Shown one piece after another: positions 58,026-64,000 of a DNA stretch of 64,000 bases. The position numbers were made by a program, and so were the translations under genes. Each line of letters begins with the position of its first letter. Position 1 is the stretch's first letter. Location of the stretch: NCBI GenBank assembly GCA_032717465.1, contig CM064684.1, forward strand, positions 307,501 to 371,500, given 5' to 3'. Origin of the DNA: Coenobita brevimanus (Eukaryota > Arthropoda > Malacostraca > Decapoda > Coenobitidae). The notes below the pieces were generated by a model. That model did not search any database. It saw only the letters and a list, made by a program, of their open reading frames with translations, and had not been told where the DNA came from.

Positions 58026-58324
58026 TTGTTTTATGACACTGTTAGAGTTATGGGTAGTTAAGTTAGGAACGTTTTAGATTATGGTTAAGATAATAGATTT
58101 TTTTTTTTTTGTGGGGGGGGACAATCGGTAAGTTTTCGAAAAAAAAAATGGGCAAATGTTTATGAGTTTTGAATGAATTTATTTTAATACAGGTAAATTT
58201 GTAGATTTAGTGATACGTTTATGGATTACAAATAAGTTTATGGATTTTGGCTAATTTTGAAAAGTGGATTATGTATGTTTTAACTCTGCATTATTATTAT
58301 TATTTTTTTTTTTGTAATTGCCTT
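58026..58324. other. Channel intron; AT-rich, nothing recognised
   Basis: Short tandem GTTTATGGATT-type words. No exon. Confidence 0.4.
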
Positions 58325-58742
58325 ACTGTGTCCTTTTAGATTAACTTGGCCTAAAATTTCCATCCCTCCTTCTTGAATGCTGCTTTGTAACAAAATATCA
58401 ACAACAGAATGTGTTGCTAGTCACAAAGAAGAGCTATGGAAGGGATATAGAGCCGTAGAACATAGTGTTAGTCACAAAGAAATGCTATGGAGAGGATATA
58501 GAGCCATAGCGTATAGTGCTAGTCACAAAGAAGTGCTACTGAAAAGGATATAGAGCCATCGAGTATGGTGTTAGTCACATGTAAGTGCTATGGAAAAGAA
58601 TAGAGAGCTGTAGAATATGATGCTAGTCACAAAGAAGTGCTGTGGAAAGGATATAGAGCCGTAACCTTGTCTTATTCAGCCAGAGACTTACATGAAATTA
58701 GCTGGAAAAGGACGAGAATGTGAGCCAGCTTAAGGTGAACAA
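58325..58742 (-). mobile_element. MITE-1 copy with an internal five-copy tandem expansion
   Basis: Ends AGATTAACTTGGCCTAAAAT and GAGCCAGCTTAAGGTGAAC. Inside, a 51-52-bp unit with AGTCACAAAGAAGTGCTATG and GGATATAGAGCC is repeated five times, doubling the usual 210-bp length. Confidence 0.88.
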
Positions 58743-58756
58743 ACTGTAGTACTTAC

Positions 58757-58834
58757 CAGGGGGCAGGTTCTTGGTGGACTGGGAATACTGGGTGGCCATG
58801 GTCAGGATTGAGGTCACTCCCAATGTCACACGAG
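58757..58834 (-). CDS. Cys-loop anion channel, TM2 (pore) exon
   Basis: 78 bp, acceptor TTAACCAG (above 58834), donor CCCTG|GTAAGT (below 58757). Two bases in, one out. The first codon is completed with the G of the TM1 exon to Ala, giving Pro-Ala-Arg across the junction: the anion-selectivity filter at the cytoplasmic mouth of TM2. Then RVTLGVTSILTMATQYSQST and KNLPP, running into VSYIK. The pore-lining helix pattern (TxLGVTSxLTxATQ) is closest, from memory, to arthropod histamine- and glutamate-gated chloride channels. Confidence 0.93.
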
Positions 58835-58869
58835 CTGGTTAAGGTAGGTGGATGAGTAATTAGAGAGGT

Positions 58870-59100
58870 AATTACTGTAGAGGTGTGATTGGAGACAGGT
58901 GTGATTAGACAGGTGTGATTAGAGACAGGTGTAATTAGAAGCAGGGGTAATTAGAGGCAGGTGTGATTAGAGACAAGTGTAAGTAGAGACAGGTGTAATT
59001 AGAACCAGGTGTAGAGACAGGTGTGATTAGAGACAGGTGTAATTAGAAGCAGGTGTAATTAGAGACAGGTGTGATTAGAGACAGGTGATTAGAGAGATGA
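58870..59100 (+). repeat. 17-bp minisatellite ATTAGAGACAGGTGTGA
   Basis: About 12 imperfect units of TTAGAGACAGGTGTAA, 35 bp upstream (minus sense) of the TM2 exon. Confidence 0.9.
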
Positions 59101-59932
59101 TTAACAAGACATAAGTGATTGGGGAAGTGGTTAGATGTAATTACAGATCATTTAAGGTCAAATTATGGGCTGTTAGAAGGACGTAATTACTACTGAGATA
59201 TAATTAGAGAAAAGGTAAGTAGAGGGAGTTTAGTAGAGGTGAACAGAAAGGTAACTACAGGTGATACAACCCTTTCAGTCTGATGATGTAATTTCTATCC
59301 TGTTCTCGCTACAGACAAAGTTTATTTAGTTTGAAGTGACCACGCATAGTGAAGGGGTAAACGTAGGCCTTATCTTATCACCCCAGTTCAAAAATTATCT
59401 CCAAGGCTGGGATGATGGGAGACAGGAGGAATAAACCATAGAACGCATCATTGCAGTGAATGGTTTTAATCTAGAGCTACTTTCACTCCCCCACTACCCA
59501 ACCCCACCCACCTACACCCACTCCCCTTCAGCTCCCCACTCTCCACCCACCCACACTTACATACACCCACCTCCACCTACACCCATCCAACCATATACAC
59601 ACACAAATACACCCACCCATACCCACATCTTCCATCCACTTTCAACCGCTCACAACCACCCACTCGTCCACCTATACGCTATCATTTTCCTGCCCACTTC
59701 CACCAGCTTACCCATCCTTACACCCATGTACGCAGTGGGTGTAACTGTAGAAACTGACTGTTTTAGTGATCCTCACGGGGTCAATAGGCGGACATTCTAC
59801 ACCTTCTTCCTCTTTCAGTCCAGTATCACACCCTCCACTTCTTCACTCATCTCTCTCACATTCCACCGACATACCTCCAGCCATCCCCCACCCACACACT
59901 GTCACTCATCAATCAATCAATCAATCCCATAC
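59101..59932. other. Channel intron; C-rich tract at 59480-59740
   Basis: CACCCACCCACAC-type low complexity. A 174-codon frame through it is not supported by splice sites or family. Confidence 0.45.
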
Positions 59933-60070
59933 CTGGCGTGGCTTCAGGTGCAATCCAGAATGACATCCAGGAGAGGGTGACAATAAGCACGGTCGGTACA
60001 TAGGTGTGCAGGATGTGGAAGTCAGGGTGCCGTACCAACACGAACACTGCACGTACGCACGGGAACTCGT
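59933..60070 (-). CDS. Cys-loop anion channel, TM1 exon
   Basis: 138 bp, acceptor CCCTACAG (above 60070), donor GCCAG|GTATGG (below 59933). Two bases in (completing Asp), one out. Encodes EFPCVRAVFVLVRHPDFHIL, HTYVPTVLIVTLSWMSFWIA, PEATP. The first Cys pairs with the Cys of ECN in the preceding exon, a second disulfide (loop C) typical of glutamate, glycine and histamine chloride channels; here the cysteines are only six residues apart. HTYVPTVLIVTLSWMSFWI is TM1, and WIAPEATPAR resembles histamine-gated channels. The ligand cannot be decided from these exons. Confidence 0.93.
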
Positions 60071-60079
60071 CTGTAGGGG

Positions 60080-60620
60080 TAGGCTTGGGTTAGGCTGGGT
60101 CAGAATGAGTTGGGTTGGGTTAGGTTAAGGTGGGAAGGGTTAGGTTAAGATGCATTGGGTAGGGTTTGGTTGGGTTGGGTTGGGTTGGGCTGGGTTAGGC
60201 TATGTTAGGTTGAGTTAGGTGAGGTTGATATAGGTGAGATTTGGGTTAGATTAGATTGGATTGGGTCTAGTTCGGTTGATCTGGATTAAGTTAGGCTGGG
60301 TAGGGTTATGGTAGGTTGTGTGACATTAGACCAAGTGGTGCTAAGTTAGATTAGGTTGGGTTGGGCTGAGTTGGATTGGATTGAGTTAGGTTATATTAGT
60401 TTACCCACTTTTAGGTTGAGGCTACACGAGTATATTAATAGGCTAAGTAGAGATTAAGCTGGACTGGGATGCGATGACCTGAGCTGGGTTGGATTGGATT
60501 TGGTTTACATAACATTAGGCTAAGTCGGATTATGTTAGACAGGATTGGGCAGAACTGAACTGGGATGGGTTGGACTGGCCTACATAACGTGGGGCAGGTT
60601 AGGTTAGACTGGTAATGGCT
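60080..60620 (+). repeat. Degenerate TTAGG-like tract in the channel intron
   Basis: GGGTTAGGTTAGG, GGTTGGGTTGGG and GGTTGGATTGG variants through the interval, beginning 10 bp beyond the TM1 exon acceptor. Confidence 0.75.
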
Positions 60621-60649
60621 ATAAATGAAGGCCTAAGGGATAAACTGTA

Positions 60650-62528
60650 TTTTGCATCTCGTTCAATTTGTTTCATTTACAAAGGCTCCAACGTGCTTGC
60701 ATGCATTGGCCTTGGTCACCTAATGGAGGCTCTCCATGCTGCTCGATCTCTGGCAGCGTCCCTATCAGTCCTTTATCCCTGAGGTCACACTCTATGACCT
60801 CGTCTCAGGTCTTTTTTGGTCTGCCTCTCGGAACACCACCCAAAACATTCACCCTTCTCACTTTCTGCACCCAGTTGTCATTCCCCATCCTCTCCACATG
60901 CCCAAGCCATCTCAGTCTACCACTCCTTATCACAACACCAATACACTCCAATCCCATCCTTCCTCTCAACTCTTCCATTGCAAACCTGTCCCTAGGCCTC
61001 GCAAACAAGGACGCACTGCACATCCACCTAATCACTGTAATTTCTATCAGTTTGAGCCTACGAATATCCTCTTCCTTTACTGCCCAGACCTCACTACCTA
61101 ACAGCATTACTCTCCTAACACATGCCGCATACAAAGATCCTTTAGCACGGAGGGAGAGCCCTCTCAGTGTCAGGAGAGGCAACAACTCCCTGAACTTTTT
61201 CCAACCACTCCTCCCTCTAGCCACAGAGGTAGCTCCAGCCCCACCTCCAACACATAACATGTCTTCCAAATAACAAATTCTTCCACACACTCAAGGGACT
61301 CACCAGCAAGTTCAATCCTTTCATACCTGACAACCTCCACATGCTCTCCCTGACACACCGGACACATGAAATCAGCATTATCTCACAGTCTGCCTTTAAT
61401 ATCACTACATCTCTTATCCACCCACTTACAGTATCACAAATATTGTCTATTTTATCTATAGCCCGACGCCCTAATCCCGCAAAAGGGTGGCCGCAGACAA
61501 AACGCCTCCAAGTCACTCTGTCACCCACCATTTGACTACCCTCCCCCCAACTCACCCCCCCCTCCCTCATATACCTCTCAACTCCCTCCCTCCACCTTAT
61601 CCTCGGTCTACCCCTCCCTCTCCCTCCCTCCACCTCACCTACATACACCCTCTTAGTCAGTCTTTCATTCTCCATTCTCTCCCATGACCTTGTGGCAAAT
61701 CACACATTGCCACTCTCCTTTTCTTGGACAGTACCGCCACCAGCCCTAGATACCATCACCTTAGTTTTATCTGCATTTACTCATAAGCCCTTCTGCCCCA
61801 TATCATCTCTCCACTTCCTAAATCGTTCCTCTTCGTCCCTTTCATTCTCTGCAATCAACACCAAATCATCAGCATACAGCACCTCCCATGGGAGTCCATT
61901 TCTCAAGTCACGTGAGAGGACTTCAAGTACCATTAACTGACCCCTGATGCACACCAGCATTCACAGAAAACGCATCACTCAAATCTACATTCACTCTCAC
62001 CTGGGTGCGAGCACCCACATACATAGCCATAACCACGCTAACCAGCCACTTCTCAATACCCAATTTTCTCATTGCCCACTTCACCACCTCCCAAGGGACT
62101 CTGTGAAAGGCCTTCTCCAAATCAACAAAAAAAAAGTACAGATCCCTTTTTTTTCCTATATATTTTTCCTGAAGCTGTCGAGCAATGAATATGGCATCAG
62201 TGGTCCCTTTGCCTGGCAAACACTCAAACTGCATCTCATCAATATTCACTCTTTCTCTAATCATACCTTCTAGAACTCTCTCCATTACCTTCATTATCTG
62301 GTCCAAAAGTTTTATGCCTCTATAATTTCCTCTTTCCAGGGCATCACCCTTCCCCTTGTACACATTTACAAACACACTCTTCAGCCAGTCATCTGGGACA
62401 ACACACTCATACATAATTGTATTTATCAAATCAGTAACCAGCCCCACTCCTATATCTCCTGAGGCCTTCAGCATTTCGGCAGTCAACTCAAACACACCTG
62501 CCGTTTTCCCCACCTGCATCCTGTCCAT
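60650..62528 (-). pseudogene. RTE-like LINE, RT domain to C-terminus
   Basis: Minus strand in order: GKTAGVFELTAEMLKASGDI, VVPDDWLKSVFVNVYKGKGD, GNYRGIKLLDQIMKVMERVL, FVDLEKAFHRVPWEVVKWAM, then HQGSV followed by a stop. The frame picks up at LPWEVLYADDLVLIAENERD (YADD catalytic motif), a further piece, and the C-terminal SGWKKFRELLPLLTLRGLSL, RRVMLLGSEVWAVKEEDIRR, LRWLGHVERMGNDNWVQKVR and GVPRGRPKKT. Stops and an insertion (about 61390-61690) break it. The RT frame is otherwise long, suggesting moderate age. Sits in the channel intron, same strand as the channel. Confidence 0.88.
61390..61690 (-). mobile_element. Second RTE 3' fragment lodged inside the first
   Basis: MENERLTKRVYVGEVEGGRG, RGRPRIRWREGVERYM and TWRRFVCGHPFAGLGRRAID belong to the extreme C-terminus of an RTE-type ORF. 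Here they interrupt the link between the YADD region and CPVCQGEHVEVVRYERIELA. Confidence 0.65.
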
Positions 62529-62893
62529 TGTCTCCTGTCAATCAGTCAATCAATCAGTCAGTCTATCTATCTATCTATCTGGTTAGCTCACTTGTCTTTT
62601 CTATATCCCTCCATCTCATCCTCGATCTTACTCTTCCCTTACCTCCCTCCACCTCACTCACTAACACTCTCCTAGTCAGTCCCTCATCTCCATGTCCTCC
62701 AATTAATTCAACCTTATCCTCTCCGAAAAAAAATTTAAGTATTCTTTCTAATGCGCATAATTATCTATTTATTAAAGCATCTTATTTATTTGCCAAAAAT
62801 CTCAGAAATAGCCATGCAAAAAAGGGACAATTTATCTAGCGTAAAAAGATGATTATCATATGAAGAGAGAAACCTGTACTGTACACAGGAAAA
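62529..62893. other. Channel intron; (CAAT/CTAT)n and RTE-like scraps
   Basis: CAATCAGTCAGT then CTATCTATCTAT at 62535-62580; 62605-62700 resembles the P/L-rich RTE segment at 61560-61670. Confidence 0.5.
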
Positions 62894-63155
62894 ATCCTCC
62901 AATATATTACCGTTATGCCGGGAATCGAACCTGGGATTCTCAGGTGGGAGCCAGGCAGCATACCACTACACCACGACCAGGTAAAAGTTAACTCACGTTG
63001 TCACAATCTTGTAACCAACGTCCCTCCGCCCCCCACTGTGGGCCTGAAGGGGGTGAGTTAACCCCCTGGCACTCGTGGTGTAGTGGTATGCTGCCTGGCT
63101 CTCACCTGAGGGTCCCGGGTTCGATTCCCGGCGTAATGGTAATATATTGGAGGAT
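62894..63155. repeat. Inverted pair of tRNA-like sequences (100-bp arms, 56-bp loop)
   Basis: Left arm 62894-62996 and right arm 63053-63155 are near reverse complements, from GTTAACTCAC inward to TCCTCCAATATATTACC outward. Each arm contains a tRNA-like unit (minus 62911-62980, plus 63067-63139) with an A-box-like TGGTGTAGTGGTATG and a B box GGTTCGATTCC. The anticodon region (CTGGCTCTCACC, or CTGGCTCCCACC) resembles tRNA-Glu or Gly, but the acceptor stems do not pair, so they are tRNA-derived rather than true tRNA genes. Confidence 0.82.
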
Positions 63156-63368
63156 TAGCATATTATCAAGCATAGATAGACAGAATGATAGATAGAAATG
63201 AAAATGTGAAGAGGATAAAGAAAACTAAGCTCAGATATAGAGTGGGAAAGTGAGAAAATAGAGATTGCTTTACCACTGCTCTCTTGAGTCTATAGCACCA
63301 GAGGAAAATGGGAGAGAGTGAGAAAATAAATGAGACGGAAAAAGCAACAGAGTAAATGAGATGATTGA

Positions 63369-63400
<32 letters not shown>

Positions 63401-63426
63401 AAGTGAGAAAATAGAGCTGGCTTTAC

Positions 63427-63558
63427 CGTTGCACTCCTCATGGGTGTACTGCGCCAGAATGAAGTGTGGCAGAGAAAAAATGTCTTTGTCGAGTTTGGAG
63501 GTGGCGTTGACCCACTTCTCACACCAGCGGAACTCGACCTTGTCACTCTTGTACGATA
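63427..63558 (-). CDS. Cys-loop anion channel, end of ligand-binding domain
   Basis: 132 bp, acceptor CCACCCAG (above 63558), donor GCAACG|GTAAAG (below 63427). Two bases in, one out. Encodes SYKSDKVEFRWCEKWVNATS, KLDKDIFSLPHFILAQYTHE, ECN. The (E/K)SYxYxxxxVxxxW pattern followed by LPxFxLxxYxxxxC is the loop B to loop C region of the extracellular domain. An Asn-Ala-Thr sequon is consistent with an extracellular position. Joins the TM1 exon in phase (G+AC = Asp). The exons encoding the signal peptide, the rest of the ligand-binding domain and the first Cys-loop lie beyond 64000. Confidence 0.9.
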
Positions 63559-64000
63559 CTGGGTGGGGTGTAAGTAGGCCGTTAGTAGGTCTGTAGGTAG
63601 GTAGGCAGGCACAGGAAGTAAGAAGGAAAGGTTAGTATTCGTTTTCATAGCAGCGGACCTCCACCTTGTCGCTCTTGTACGATATTTAGGGCGTAAGTAG
63701 GCCGTTAGTAGGTGTGTAGGTAGGTAGGCAGGCACAGGAAGTAAGTAGAAAAGTAGGCAGGTAGGTAGATAGTTGAATAGGAAGGCAGAGACAAGATGCA
63801 GTTTTCGTTGCAGAGAACCTCCACCTTGTCACTCTTCTACGATACTGGGGGCGTAAGTAGGCCGTTAGTAGGTCTGTAGGTAGGTAGATGGGTTGGTGGA
63901 GAGGTAGGGAAGTAGGTGGGTAGGATGGTAGAGGGATTGGTAGGTAGGGAGGTAAGTAGGAAGATAGGTAGGTAAGGAGCTCCACTCTCGTACGATACTG
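63559..64000 (-). pseudogene. Tandem decayed copies of the acceptor and first codons of the ligand-binding exon
   Basis: Three further copies of the exon's start lie upstream, 126, 160 and 153 bp apart, each followed by the same GTAGG-rich intron sequence. Copy 2 (about 63640-63690) encodes SYKSDKVEVRCYENE but has lost its AG. Copy 3 (about 63800-63850) keeps CCCCAG but has TAG as its second codon. Copy 4 (63976-64000, cut by the window) keeps CAG|TATCGTAC but is shortened by a small deletion. Confidence 0.82.

Noticed and set aside
63067..63139. Functional tRNA-Glu/Gly gene
   Set aside because: T arm and boxes are good, but the acceptor stem pairs at only about two of seven positions and the anticodon stem is weak.

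Overview
This window is animal nuclear DNA, most likely from a malacostracan crustacean, probably a decapod. The reasons are a very high load of simple repeats (including about 850 bp of uninterrupted GT), degenerate TTAGG/CCTAA tracts (TTAGG is the arthropod telomere motif), many truncated RTE-like and Jockey-like non-LTR retrotransposons, tRNA-derived SINEs, several MITE families, and short coding exons in kilobase-scale introns. The species assignment is inference. Most long open frames in the window are artefacts of repeats. Convincing coding sequence is only about 4.5 kb, all on the minus strand.

Three minus-strand genes can be supported. (1) Right end, 54884 to beyond 64000: the last five exons of a Cys-loop ligand-gated anion channel. 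They run from the end of the ligand-binding domain (exon 63427-63558) through TM1 (59933-60070), TM2 with the Pro-Ala-Arg anion filter (58757-58834) and TM3 (57425-57591) to TM4 and the stop codon (54884-55081). All exon phases fit. (2) Middle, 31122 to 44368 or beyond: six exons (44209-44368, 41997-42171, 39552-39688, 38458-38564, 36618-36779, 31122-33450) whose splice phases join into one frame. It ends in a 2.3 kb Thr-rich, mucin-like terminal exon with an AATAAA signal 52 nt past the stop. I do not recognise the protein. (3) Left end, 999-1929: one large exon of a PTB/PID-like protein, open at both ends. Its splice acceptor and first codons match a dispersed repeat.

The rest is repeats. 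0-10 kb: a 42-bp minisatellite, a 2,692-bp PIF/Harbinger transposon with perfect 39-bp terminal inverted repeats, a TAA target duplication and a broken transposase, then C-rich arrays. 10-23 kb: SINEs, MITEs, a decayed LINE with (TA)n inside it, and a dense 21.1-22.4 kb microsatellite cluster. 23-31 kb: a decayed RTE element split by other insertions, a Jockey-like endonuclease/RT fragment and the giant GT tract. 33-54 kb: gene 2 introns with minisatellites (24/27-bp, 29-bp), LINEs and MITEs, then an intergenic stretch with three evenly spaced CCAAT motifs. 54-64 kb: channel introns full of TTAGG-like DNA, a nested RTE pair, an inverted pair of tRNA-like sequences, and decayed partial copies of the channel's own exon edges.

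The most interesting local signal is this last one: at three of the five channel exons a boundary (exon edge plus splice site) has been partly duplicated into the neighbouring intron. The second is the sharing of about 55 bp between the PTB exon acceptor and the dispersed family called Repeat A here.
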